Assembly (NCBI GenBank): GCA_027887045.1
Contig: JAPCJH010000002.1
Location: 1-64,000, forward strand
Source: Nitrososphaerota archaeon
Lineage (GTDB): Archaea > Thermoproteota > Nitrososphaeria > Nitrososphaerales > Gagatemarchaeaceae
Reading direction: 5' to 3'
Length of the DNA: 64,000 nucleotides
Shown here: one piece after another, positions 7,882 through 15,753 of the stretch
Numbering within the stretch: position 1 is the stretch's first letter
Layout of the letters: each line of letters begins with the position of its first letter
Notes under the pieces: generated by a model
What the model saw: only the letters and a program-made list of their open reading frames with translations
Told to the model about the DNA's origin: nothing
The model's database searches: none
Program-made: the position numbers and the translations under genes

Positions 7882-8571
7882 TTATCTCACCACGGTAGCC
7901 TGAGCTGCGCCCTTAGTGCTCGAACCAAGTTTGTCTAGCAGGCCAGGCTGCGAACCAGCGGGTATTTCTACTATTGCTGAAAGAGTGCCATCTGCACCCC
8001 ACTCTTCCTTGAGAATCTCGCCGAAATTCTTGAGCACCCCGATGGTCTGGCCGGAATATTGGGGGGAGACCTTTACCAGTAGCCTGAGTCTCTCCGACTT
8101 CAGAGGGAGTATCGTGCGGAGTCTCTCGACGACCTCCTTGGTCTGCGCCGCCGCGTCTTTGAAGGGGTCTATCGAAATCCGTGCCTCCTGCATGGCCTGC
8201 TCGATTCTAAGTGGTGGATGGGGGAGCGAGGTCTTGGGGTCCACGAAGTTCTTCGAGATTATCGCGATTATGTTCCGTTTCTTGTCCTCGAGGAGCCTCT
8301 TCCTCTGCTCCTGAGTGAGCTGCAGCTCCCCGCGCTTGAGGACCTCAATTGCCGCCTCCGCCATATTGTCCGTTTTGAAATATTTCCTGAGCTTCTCCCC
8401 GTTCACTCGAAGGCCTTTGGAAGAATCTGAGTAGACCTCGTCCGCGGCGATTACCTGCGAGGGTTCGACCTGCTTTCCCTGCTTGAAATTCAGGGCCGCG
8501 TCGGGGCTAACCAGAATCTCGAAGTGTTCGCCTTCTATAACTAGACGAACGGTCGTGTATTTGCTGCTCAT
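7882..8571 (-). CDS. Ribosome maturation protein SBDS/Sdo1
   Basis: The 229-residue protein matches SBDS: an N-terminal FYSH domain (YTTVRLVIEGEHFEILVSPD, then QVIAADEVYSDSSKG), a helical linker (TQEQRKRLLEDKKRNIIAIISKNFVDPKTSLPHPP contains the signature, here split by my quotation) and a ferredoxin-like C-terminal domain. SBDS helps late 50S subunit maturation. It sits between psmA and rrp4, its typical archaeal position, and is probably co-transcribed with them. Confidence 0.95.
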   Translation of the reverse strand: MSSKYTTVRLVIEGEHFEILVSPDAALNFKQGKQVEPSQVIAADEVYSDSSKGLRVNGEKLRKYFKTDNMAEAAIEVLKRGELQLTQEQRKRLLEDKKRNIIAIISKNFVDPKTSLPHPPLRIEQAMQEARISIDPFKDAAAQTKEVVERLRTILPLKSERLRLLVKVSPQYSGQTIGVLKNFGEILKEEWGADGTLSAIVEIPAGSQPGLLDKLGSSTKGAAQATVVR

Positions 8572-8587
8572 ACATTAATTTCTGCTC

Positions 8588-9337
8588 TTACGCGCTCTTC
8601 GCTGGGGGTTTGTCGCTTCGGGTCTTCGCGTTCGCCGCGTTCTTCCCGATCTCCTGCTCCGTCAGCCTCCTCATCTTCTTTGTCTCGGCGTCGATTACCG
8701 AGGTCTTTATGTGCCCAGTGCCGTGCTTGTCCTCGCTCACCAGGTAGATCGATTCGATCGCCAGCGTCAGCGCTTGGTCTATCGTCACGTCTTTGCTGTA
8801 ATTCTTTTCCAGATATTCGTTCACCTGGTCGCTTCCTGCGCCTATCGCGATGGCATCGAAGCCAAGATACGCCCCCGTCGGGTCGGTCAAGTACACGACG
8901 GGACCGTTGTTCTCGTCGACCCCCGCGATTATCAGGGATACCCCGAACGGTCTTACCCCGGCGTACTGAGTGTACTGCTGGTTGAGGTCGGCAATCTTCT
9001 TTGCGATCGTCTCCACGTCGACCGGCTCGTCGTAAATCAATCTGTTACTCTGCGCCATCACCCGGGCCTGGTCCACCTGGATCCTCGCATCGGGGATGTA
9101 TCCGGCGCCCACCGCACCGACGTGGTCGTCGATCTGAAACATCTTGACGACTGAATCCCCGTTCTGTAATTTTCTGGCTCTCTCCTCGACCGCGAGGACG
9201 ACGCCCTTATCGGATCTTATCCCGACAGCCAGGCTCCCCCTCCTTACCGTCTCAAGCGCGTACTCAACCTGGTAGAGCCTCCCATCGGGGGAAAATATCG
9301 TGATTGCTCTGTCGTAGCCCGCCGAAGGCGCGAACAT
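8588..9337 (-). CDS. psmA: Proteasome alpha subunit
   Basis: The 249-residue protein starts with the alpha-subunit N-helix signature (GYDRAITIFSPDGRLYQVEY, followed by ALETVRRGS), which gates and docks the 20S core. It lacks the N-terminal Thr nucleophile of beta subunits, as expected. A ribosome-binding sequence (AAGGAG, 14-19 bases upstream region near 9350) and a TATA-like ACTTTAAAGC around 9380 precede it, so it is the likely first gene of the superoperon reading toward pfdB. Confidence 0.96.
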   Translation of the reverse strand: MFAPSAGYDRAITIFSPDGRLYQVEYALETVRRGSLAVGIRSDKGVVLAVEERARKLQNGDSVVKMFQIDDHVGAVGAGYIPDARIQVDQARVMAQSNRLIYDEPVDVETIAKKIADLNQQYTQYAGVRPFGVSLIIAGVDENNGPVVYLTDPTGAYLGFDAIAIGAGSDQVNEYLEKNYSKDVTIDQALTLAIESIYLVSEDKHGTGHIKTSVIDAETKKMRRLTEQEIGKNAANAKTRSDKPPAKSA

Positions 9338-9437
9338 TTCTAACTAAATACTCCTTGGATTGGTGACCTTTTTGGCTAGCTTTAAAGTATTTTGCCGCGC
9401 AAGGTCTCGGTCCTCGGATTGACAGTAGGCCGAGCAG

Positions 9438-9977
9438 TCAGCCCGTGTATTTGCGCGACGATCCGTTTTTCATGAAGCCATCAAACGCGAGTTTGAGCCA
9501 GGGAGTGTAGAGGTCCTCCCTCTCCCCCAGCTCCCTTGAGAGGGCTTTTATCCCCATATACTTGGTGGCCATGATCTCGTCAGGATTAGGTTTGAACCTG
9601 CCGTCAAAGTCCGCCACCAGGAGTTTGCAGAACTCGTTTTCAGAAAACCCCCCGAAACGAGCCCAATAAACGAATGAATAGAGATCCTCTAGCTTCCCGA
9701 ATTTAGCGTCGAGCTCCTGCTTTCCCTTCCTCTCGGCAGCGGCCTGGTAGGTTTCGCCAGGATAAACGTGACTTGTGAACGAGACGTCCCACGACCCGGG
9801 CCATAAGAGCTTCTTTTCGCTCCGCTGCTGAAGGAGAAGTCTTCCCTTGTTGAAGAGGAACACAACGTAGGCCCTGTGTCGGAGTCCCTTGCCAAGGTGG
9901 CATTTCTCTCTCGTCTCGGTTCCGAGCTCTCTGTCGCTGTCGTCGACCAGAACGAGTATCTCCTGCTTTTGAGCCAT
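9438..9977 (-). CDS. idi: Isopentenyl-diphosphate delta-isomerase, type I (Nudix)
   Basis: The 179-residue Nudix-fold protein has type I IPP isomerase features: a catalytic-type Cys region with metal-binding His (KCHLGKGLRHRAYVVFLFN), LLLQQRSEKKLLWPGSWDVS and a degenerate Nudix box (YPGETYQAAAERKGKQELD) followed by the ENEFCKLLVADF segment. It interconverts IPP and DMAPP for isoprenoid lipids. Many archaea use the unrelated type II enzyme; type I occurs in halophiles and Thaumarchaeota. An isomerase-like Nudix hydrolase is the alternative. Confidence 0.8.
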   Translation of the reverse strand: MAQKQEILVLVDDSDRELGTETREKCHLGKGLRHRAYVVFLFNKGRLLLQQRSEKKLLWPGSWDVSFTSHVYPGETYQAAAERKGKQELDAKFGKLEDLYSFVYWARFGGFSENEFCKLLVADFDGRFKPNPDEIMATKYMGIKALSRELGEREDLYTPWLKLAFDGFMKNGSSRKYTG

Positions 9978-10067
9978 CTCTAGACCTTCGCAGAGGGAAT
10001 TGTAGATAAGGTAATCGATGCTCTTTTCCCGCCATTCCTTTTATCCATACGAGAAAGCCCTCCTTCC

Positions 10068-10487
10068 GTGAACCAGGACCATTCCTTCCGGGGCAGAGTT
10101 TTCACCGGTGTGGGAAAGGGCGCATATTATGTTGGTAACCCCGGGTACAAGCAAAGCTTTCTCGAAAAGCTGGGCTACGTGCCCTTCCCGGGGACACTCA
10201 ACTTGAAACTGGAATCGAGCGAAGACATCGAGCGGCGGAAACAGCTAAGGCTCCGCCCCGGGATAAGAATCGGGGGATTCGAAGCGGGAGGGGAGACGTT
10301 CAGCGCTCTGAATTGCTTCAATGGAACGATGAAGGGGGTTCGGGTCACTCTTTTGATAATCGACATTACCCACTACGATGACACCGTCATGGAACTGATC
10401 TCGCCCGCGTACCTGAGAAGAGAGTTGTCCCTGAAGGACGGAGATGTCGTCGAAACTCGCATTGAAGAACAACCTCACCCAAAGTAG
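10068..10487 (+). CDS. ribK: CTP-dependent riboflavin kinase (stand-alone)
   Basis: The 139-residue protein has the archaeal CTP-dependent riboflavin kinase cradle-loop fold: FRGRVFTGVGKGAYYVGNPG (nucleotide loop), LGYVPFPGTLNLKLE (the PGTxNL metal/phosphate motif) and a C-terminal HYDDTVMELISP. It converts riboflavin to FMN using CTP. Start is GTG 10068 downstream of a TTTTATCC box. It converges with a second gene containing the same domain fused to a DNA-binding domain, overlapping it by 13 bases at the 3' ends. Confidence 0.93.
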   Translation: MNQDHSFRGRVFTGVGKGAYYVGNPGYKQSFLEKLGYVPFPGTLNLKLESSEDIERRKQLRLRPGIRIGGFEAGGETFSALNCFNGTMKGVRVTLLIIDITHYDDTVMELISPAYLRRELSLKDGDVVETRIEEQPHPK

Positions 10488-11146
10488 ACTCTTACCCCAA
10501 CCTTGCTGCCGTCTGAGGCATTGAGTTTCTCTCTCAGGTTATTAGGAGCAATCAGTTCCAATACGCTATCGTCGTGATGGGTCCGCTCTATCACCAATGC
10601 GGCTCCATCGAACTTCCCTGCAATCTTTGCCCGAAAGCAACTTGCCGGACCGTAACTTCGCTTCGCGTCCTCGAAACCCAGAATCGACAAGCCTTTTCTC
10701 AGCCTCAATTCACCTTTCTTGTCAACCTCCGATTGTGAGACGAGCTTGAGATTGAACGTTCCGGGGAACGGATCGAAACCGAGCAGTCGACGAAATTGTC
10801 GTCTATATCCCGGCAGCCCGATGTAAAATGCCCCCTCTTTCAGCCCGGTGAATAAGCGGCCCGAGAAGTCAATGTAGTCGCTGTCGTTCTCAAAACTGAA
10901 TTTGAGGCTGGAGTAGACCCTAACCACCTCCTCTGTTCCTTTCCGTGTCAGACGGGTCCCGACCTTCTTGCCGACCCGCCTGCGCTCGATCAGACCTTCA
11001 CGCTCAAGCGCCACAAGATGGTTCGATATCGCCTGCTGGGACAATCCCAGCTCTGCTCCAATATGGGCCGAAGATACTGTGGCAAACCTAGTCCTTGCAC
11101 CAAGCCTGTTAAGCTCCAAGAGTGTTGGTAGAAGAGCAGACCGCAA
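10475..11146 (-). CDS. rbkR: RbkR-type regulator: winged HTH fused to CTP-dependent riboflavin kinase
   Basis: N-terminal MarR/ArsR-like winged helix (LGLSQQAISNHLVALEREGL, then ERRRVGKKVGTRLT) is followed by a riboflavin kinase domain (LFTGLKEGAFYIGLPGYRRQ, PFPGTFNLKL, THHDDSVLELIAP). RbkR proteins control riboflavin genes and bind or phosphorylate riboflavin. The frame is open to an ATG at 11212, but the promoter and a palindromic operator lie inside that extension, so I choose TTG 11146 (about 223 residues). It is divergent from the ECF riboflavin transporter operon, its likely regulon. PGTFNL is intact, so kinase activity may be retained. Confidence 0.88.
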   Translation of the reverse strand: MRSALLPTLLELNRLGARTRFATVSSAHIGAELGLSQQAISNHLVALEREGLIERRRVGKKVGTRLTRKGTEEVVRVYSSLKFSFENDSDYIDFSGRLFTGLKEGAFYIGLPGYRRQFRRLLGFDPFPGTFNLKLVSQSEVDKKGELRLRKGLSILGFEDAKRSYGPASCFRAKIAGKFDGAALVIERTHHDDSVLELIAPNNLREKLNASDGSKVGVRVYFG

Positions 11147-11163
11147 ACGCTTTACCAGTTTTC

Positions 11164-11175
11164 TGGTAATTACCA
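11164..11175. promoter_or_regulatory. Candidate RbkR operator palindrome
   Basis: TGGTAATTACCA is a perfect 12-base palindrome located between rbkR and ribU. It sits just upstream of the TATA of ribU and just downstream of the same element read toward rbkR, so a dimeric repressor bound here could control both genes. The binding factor is inferred from gene context (RbkR). Confidence 0.55.
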
Positions 11176-11177
11176 AA

Positions 11178-11190
11178 GAATTATAAAGAT
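11178..11190. promoter_or_regulatory. Shared bidirectional TATA element for rbkR and ribU
   Basis: AATTATAAAG on the plus strand (CTTTATAATT on the minus strand) is centred 27 bases before the TTG of ribU at 11212 and about 39 before the TTG of rbkR at 11146. No other good TATA candidate is present for either gene, so a single element may serve both directions. Confidence 0.5.
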
Positions 11191-11211
11191 TGCATCTGGT
11201 CGGCGCCTGCA

Positions 11212-11865
11212 TTGCTCAGCAGGCCATATGTTGCGGGTACCGCAGTTTTCGGCGCCCTTTCGATCGTCCTCACGGTCGCGTCTCAGGGGCTTGGTCTGAA
11301 TTTCCCATTGATCCCATACTTGCAATTTGACCTTGGCGAAGTAGCCATCCTGCTCGCTCTGTTTATCTTCGGACCCACCTCGGCTCTAATCTCCTCCGTC
11401 ATTGAGTTTCTGACGCTCCTCTTCATCGGACAAAACGTGCCCGTGGGCCCTCTCCTCAAGCTGTTCGCAATCGTTTCTTCCTTGGCAGGTGTCTATGCCG
11501 GAGTCAGATTGGTTTCATATTCCAAGAATCCCGGGCTTGGCAAAGCGCTAGCGATGGGTACGGCGCTGGGCATAGTCGTTCGGGGATTAGTTATGACGGT
11601 TCCGAACTACTACTTGATTGTGTTTGTGTTCACGATAACGGGAATTACAGGATTCCTGGTAGGGTCATTCGCCCTTGTCGGCATCAACCTCAGTGAGGCA
11701 AACACCCTTTGGCTGGTGTTAGCGTTCACCGCGATTTTCAACGCTTTGCAATTGTTGGTCGTGTCTGTGGTTTCGTACGTTGTCGTACGGTCCCCCCAAG
11801 TCAGAAGCGCGAAGGCTCTGGGCCGCGCACCCTGGCTCTTTGAGATGCTCAATCGGACGCGCTGA
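11212..11865 (+). CDS. ECF transporter S component, probably riboflavin-specific (RibU-like)
   Basis: The 217-residue protein is almost entirely hydrophobic with about six membrane segments. The region YLQFDLGEVAILLALFIFGP resembles the RibU-type substrate-binding S component. It starts at a TTG exactly at the expected transcription start, so the mRNA is probably leaderless. Genes for both ECF ATPases and EcfT follow, making a dedicated transporter. Riboflavin as substrate is inferred from the divergent rbkR and the kinase next door. Confidence 0.8.
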   Translation: MLSRPYVAGTAVFGALSIVLTVASQGLGLNFPLIPYLQFDLGEVAILLALFIFGPTSALISSVIEFLTLLFIGQNVPVGPLLKLFAIVSSLAGVYAGVRLVSYSKNPGLGKALAMGTALGIVVRGLVMTVPNYYLIVFVFTITGITGFLVGSFALVGINLSEANTLWLVLAFTAIFNALQLLVVSVVSYVVVRSPQVRSAKALGRAPWLFEMLNRTR

Positions 11866-11989
11866 TACGGAGAGCGACTTTTTGTTCCAAGACAGAGGCA
11901 CGATAAGAGTTCGGAAACGGTTCGGGCTTGGGTTTTCCGCGGTCATTTCTTCTGAACCCACGCCGCAAGTCTTGCGAGGATAGCGGCCA

Positions 11990-12832
11990 ATGCCAGAACT
12001 CGTGGAAGTCAGTCAACTTTCTTTCCGTTATCAGGATTCGCGCAGATGGATTCTTAAAGACTTGAACCTCAATGTGAAATCCGAAGAAATTCTGTTACTC
12101 GCCGGGTCTAGTGGCTGCGGCAAGTCGACGCTCCTTAGGTCAATTAACGGCCTTATCCCTCACATGTATTCTGGAGAATACAAGGGGGCGGTGACCGTGG
12201 CAGGCTCCCTGGTCAAGGACACACAGATGAACGTACTTGCGCAGAAGGTGGGTTTGCTCTTCCAGAACCCCGAGAACCAGATCTTCATGTTTTCGGTCGA
12301 GAGGGACATCGCTTTCGGGCTCGAAAACCTGGGCGTTCCGGAGCCTGAAATCAGGAAGCGCGTCGACGACGCCATGATGCTCCTCGGGATCTCTCAACTC
12401 GCAAAAAGGGCTCCCCACGAATTGTCTGATGGGCAGAAGCAGAGAGTCGCGCTCGCCGGCGTGATCGCGATGCAACCAAAGCTGATAATACTCGACGAAC
12501 CGACCTCGCTACTAGACCCGAAGACCGCCTCGGAGCTAGTGGCCCTCGTGGACAGGCTCCGAAGAGAAACCGGCATTACCTTCGTTGTGGTCGAACACAG
12601 GCTCGACCTTCTCACGAAGATTGCGGACAGGATCGCGGTGATGAGCGAAGGGAGCATAGTCCTCGACGGCTCCCCGTCGGCCGTGCTCTCGGACGAGAGG
12701 GTCCAAGGGTACGGAATCAACGTCCCCGCGATCACAAAGCTACAACAATCCTTGAAAAGGGATGGGCTCCAGCTGAGCTCCCGAATCCTCTCGCCCAAAG
12801 AGCTCGCGGAGGAGTTGAATCTGAACGCTTGA
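11990..12832 (+). CDS. ecfA: ECF transporter ATPase EcfA1 (CbiO family)
   Basis: The 280-residue ABC ATPase has Walker A (LLAGSSGCGKSTLLR), the Q-loop FQNPENQIF typical of ECF ATPases, the signature HELSDGQKQRVALAG (SDGQ rather than the usual SGGQ), Walker B LIILDEPTSLLD and the H-loop VVEHR. It pairs with the next ATPase to power substrate uptake. ATG start; four-base overlap with ecfA2. Confidence 0.93.
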   Translation: MPELVEVSQLSFRYQDSRRWILKDLNLNVKSEEILLLAGSSGCGKSTLLRSINGLIPHMYSGEYKGAVTVAGSLVKDTQMNVLAQKVGLLFQNPENQIFMFSVERDIAFGLENLGVPEPEIRKRVDDAMMLLGISQLAKRAPHELSDGQKQRVALAGVIAMQPKLIILDEPTSLLDPKTASELVALVDRLRRETGITFVVVEHRLDLLTKIADRIAVMSEGSIVLDGSPSAVLSDERVQGYGINVPAITKLQQSLKRDGLQLSSRILSPKELAEELNLNA

Positions 12833-13641
12833 TTGAGTTCGACGATGTAACGTTCACGCACCAGGGCGGGTTTACGGCGCTGACGGGGGTGGACCTGAAG
12901 ATAGGCGGCGCGGAAACCGTTGCTATCGTGGGCGAAAATGGAGCGGGGAAGACAACCCTTGTTCGTCACGTTACTGGTCTGCTAAAGCCGACAAAGGGCT
13001 CGGTCAAGGTGGACGGGCTGGACACGAGGAAGCAGACGACCGCAGAGCTCTCCCGCAAAGTCGGTATTGCGTTCCAGAACCCTGACCATCAGCTCTTTTC
13101 AGAAAGTGTGGATGACGAGGTCTCCTTCGGCCTCAAGAATTTTGGGTTCCCTCCGCTGCTCGTGAAGCAGAGGGTCGACTGGGCTCTTGAGTTCTTTGGT
13201 CTCGGTGAATACAGGAAGTCCTCTCCCCTGACACTAAGCGGGGGCGAGAAGAAGAGGCTCACCCTCGCATGCATTCTAGCATGGGATCCTGAAGTCGTCA
13301 TCCTTGACGAGCCAACAGTGGGACAGGACGCCATCCAGAAGGAGAAGCTCGCGGAGATCACCCGGATGTTGCGAACGACGGGGAAAACAATCATCATTGT
13401 GTCACACGACATCGAATTCATCTGGCCTCTCCAGCCTCGCCTCGTAGTAATGTCGGGGGGGAGGATACTCGCAGACGCTCCGGCTTCCCGGGTGATGCTC
13501 GACGCTGAACTCCTGGAGCGGGCCCGCGTGTCACAGCCTCAGCTCGTGCAGTTGTACGCCAAGCTAATTGAAAAGCCAGAGCGCCCTTTCGCGGACGTCC
13601 TAGAGGCACGAAGGTGGCTGACCAAGAAGGCGAACCCCTGA
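12829..13641 (+). CDS. ecfA: ECF transporter ATPase EcfA2 (CbiO family)
   Basis: A 270-residue ABC ATPase with Walker A (IVGENGAGKTTLVRH), Q-loop FQNPDHQLF, signature LTLSGGEKKRLTLAC, Walker B VVILDEPTVGQD and H-loop IVSHD. It forms a heterodimer with EcfA1. The start is TTG 12829, overlapping the previous gene's TGA (TTGA), i.e. translationally coupled. Confidence 0.93.
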   Translation: MIEFDDVTFTHQGGFTALTGVDLKIGGAETVAIVGENGAGKTTLVRHVTGLLKPTKGSVKVDGLDTRKQTTAELSRKVGIAFQNPDHQLFSESVDDEVSFGLKNFGFPPLLVKQRVDWALEFFGLGEYRKSSPLTLSGGEKKRLTLACILAWDPEVVILDEPTVGQDAIQKEKLAEITRMLRTTGKTIIIVSHDIEFIWPLQPRLVVMSGGRILADAPASRVMLDAELLERARVSQPQLVQLYAKLIEKPERPFADVLEARRWLTKKANP

Positions 13642-14382
13642 GTGTTCTGGCTGGCGGGGGGTTTCATCTTCCGAAGGGTGGACTCTCCATTCCACAGGCT
13701 CGACCCCCGTATCAAGCTCCTGATCTCGTTGGAGCTATTCGCACTCGCCATCCTCTCCTTCTCCCTCGTGCAGCTTGGAACCGTGATCGGCGTCATGTTC
13801 GTCATAAGCTATGTAGCGAAGACCTTGAAGAGGATCAGCAGAACAATGATCTTCTCAGCGGGATTCACCGCGTTCATATTCATCGTTAACTTGATCTTCA
13901 CGCATTCACTCCGGTACTCTGCGATCTATTCGATAAGGTTCATCGCCATCATACTTTCGACGAGCCTCTTCTTCATCACGACGTCCCCTGACGAGCTTGA
14001 GCAGGTGATGAAATGGTTCAGATTCCCCAGGGACATCGTCTTTGCCTTCGTAACCGCGGTCCGTTTCGTCCCCGTCCTCATGCTCGACGCGCTCCAGATC
14101 ATGGACGCCCAGAAGTCCAGGGGGCTCGAGATGGACAAGGGGAACGTGATCAAGAGAGTGAAGAACATGGTCCCAGTGCTTGTTCCCCTTGTGGTGAATT
14201 CCGTCATCAGAAGCGGGGAACTCGCTGAAGCAATGGAATCGAGGGCTTACGGCGCCGTTCCGAAGCCGACCTCGCTCTACATTTACAGGTCGAACGCGAT
14301 CGACAGGGCGGTCGGGATCCTGAGCCTGTTCCTGTTCGTAATTGCACTGTATATTTACCTGAACTTCCCGGCACCGTTCTAA
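13642..14382 (+). CDS. ecfT: ECF transporter transmembrane component EcfT
   Basis: The 246-residue membrane protein has about five hydrophobic helices and the two cytoplasmic coupling motifs of EcfT: KSRGLEMDKG and ESRAYGAVPKP (Ala/Ser-Arg-Gly/Ala type) that dock on the ATPases. GTG start directly abuts the ecfA2 stop. It completes the S-A-A'-T set. Confidence 0.92.
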   Translation: MFWLAGGFIFRRVDSPFHRLDPRIKLLISLELFALAILSFSLVQLGTVIGVMFVISYVAKTLKRISRTMIFSAGFTAFIFIVNLIFTHSLRYSAIYSIRFIAIILSTSLFFITTSPDELEQVMKWFRFPRDIVFAFVTAVRFVPVLMLDALQIMDAQKSRGLEMDKGNVIKRVKNMVPVLVPLVVNSVIRSGELAEAMESRAYGAVPKPTSLYIYRSNAIDRAVGILSLFLFVIALYIYLNFPAPF

Positions 14383-15077
14383 TGATCCCGGTCAAAGTAA
14401 TCGTCGACGAACGCGAGAAGGCGAGCGGGGTCCCGGAGGAACTCTCGAAGCTCAATGTTCGGGTATACTTCAGCAGGCTGCCGGTCGCTGATTATGTGCT
14501 TAGCCCTGAAGTGGCGGTCGAAAGAAAGACCATTTCGGACCTCGTCGCTTCGATCTACGATTCCCGGATCTTCTACCAGGCCGCGCAGATTTCAAGCGCG
14601 TACGCAAAGCCCTTCCTTCTGGTCGAAGGAGACTCGAAGAAGGTCTCAGAGTTGACGGGGAACATGAAATCGTACTTCGGCGCGATCTCTTCGGTTTCTA
14701 TGGCCTACGGTTTACGCGTGATTTTCACCGCTAACAAGGCAGAAACAGCAATTGCCATTTCCGAGCTGCTCCGCAACATCCGTTCACGGCCGTCCCTCCA
14801 ACCACCTCGGCCGATACCCCCGAAGAGCAAAAGTCCAGCCCAGCAACAGATCTACCTTATCTCGTCGCTTCCGGGGGTCGGGGACAAGCTAGCGAAAAGG
14901 TTGCTTCTCCGTTACGGCACTCCGAGACGGGTTCTGAGTCTGACTGAAGGGGAACTGGCGATGGTGCATGGAATTGGGTGGAAAAGGGCGGCGAGAATTA
15001 AGCATATTCTGGACGAGAAACACGTCGGCTCGTCCTCCAAGGAATCCCAGTTGAAGCTTGGTGAGTCTCCTGCGTAG
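14382..15077 (+). CDS. xpf: XPF-type structure-specific endonuclease, short archaeal form
   Basis: The 231-residue protein has an ERCC4 nuclease domain with the signature VAVERKTISDLVASI (ERKxxxD) preceded by IVDEREKASG, then a proline-rich linker and tandem helix-hairpin-helix motifs (LISSLPGVGDKLAKRLL and LAMVHGIGWKRAARIKHI). There is no helicase domain, as in the short XPF of Crenarchaeota/TACK that works as a dimer with PCNA on 3' flaps and forks. Its ATG overlaps the ecfT stop by one base, so it is read in the transporter operon. Confidence 0.92.
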   Translation: MIPVKVIVDEREKASGVPEELSKLNVRVYFSRLPVADYVLSPEVAVERKTISDLVASIYDSRIFYQAAQISSAYAKPFLLVEGDSKKVSELTGNMKSYFGAISSVSMAYGLRVIFTANKAETAIAISELLRNIRSRPSLQPPRPIPPKSKSPAQQQIYLISSLPGVGDKLAKRLLLRYGTPRRVLSLTEGELAMVHGIGWKRAARIKHILDEKHVGSSSKESQLKLGESPA

Positions 15078-15708
15078 AATTGCGATACTCGGCGGAACGG
15101 GGGCGTTGGGGCGCGGACTAGCCACCCGTCTGTCAACCTCTCATGAAGTCCTCATCGGATCAAGGGATACATCGAAAGCCGAAGCGGCTGCGAAGGAAGT
15201 AGCGAGCAGGTCGGGAGGAAGAATCTCGGGCACGTCAAATATTGAGGCGGCGCACGACTGCGACATCGCCATCCTCGCAGTCCCCGATCTTCCTTCTGAC
15301 AGCTTTCTCCAAGAGTTTGGCACGACTCTTGACCACAAGCTCGTGATTTCGCCGGTGGTTCCCATGACAGTCAAGGAGGGCGTGTTCACCTACTCCCGCC
15401 CAAAGGGATCCGCAGCGGAGGAGATTGCGGCAGCGTTGAAGAATAGCCGGGTCGCAGCTGCGTTCCACACCATACCAGCTGGTAAACTCCTTGATCCTAC
15501 AATCAAGCTAGAATACGATGTCCTGGTGGCGACAGACATTCGGTTGACGTATTCTGAAATGGTCGACCTGATCTCCAGCGTCAATGGTCTCCGACCCATC
15601 TACGTTGGTCCCCTCTCCTTGGCACGATACATTGAATCGCTAACGCCCCTCCTCCTGAATATTTCCAAGCGCAATGGTCTGAAGGACCCGTCCTTTAGAC
15701 TCGTTTGA
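15058..15708 (+). CDS. F420H2:NADP oxidoreductase-like protein
   Basis: The 216-residue protein is a short NADP-binding oxidoreductase: Rossmann loop RIAILGGTGALGRGLATRL, then VLIGSRD (the Ser-Arg that recognises NADP phosphate) and a C-terminal helical half. Length and order match Fno, which transfers hydride between F420H2 and NADP. Start is GTG 15061 or TTG 15058, overlapping xpf by about 20 bases. The two downstream genes are also F420-type enzymes. Confidence 0.85.
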   Translation: MVSLLRRIAILGGTGALGRGLATRLSTSHEVLIGSRDTSKAEAAAKEVASRSGGRISGTSNIEAAHDCDIAILAVPDLPSDSFLQEFGTTLDHKLVISPVVPMTVKEGVFTYSRPKGSAAEEIAAALKNSRVAAAFHTIPAGKLLDPTIKLEYDVLVATDIRLTYSEMVDLISSVNGLRPIYVGPLSLARYIESLTPLLLNISKRNGLKDPSFRLV

Positions 15709-15753
15709 GAACCCTTCCAAAAGCAGATATCGGCGAGCAAGGGAAGGTCTCGC

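Noticed and set aside
11190-11215. FMN riboswitch before the ECF genes
   Set aside because: The mRNA appears leaderless, leaving no room for an aptamer; a protein regulator (RbkR) and palindrome are present instead.
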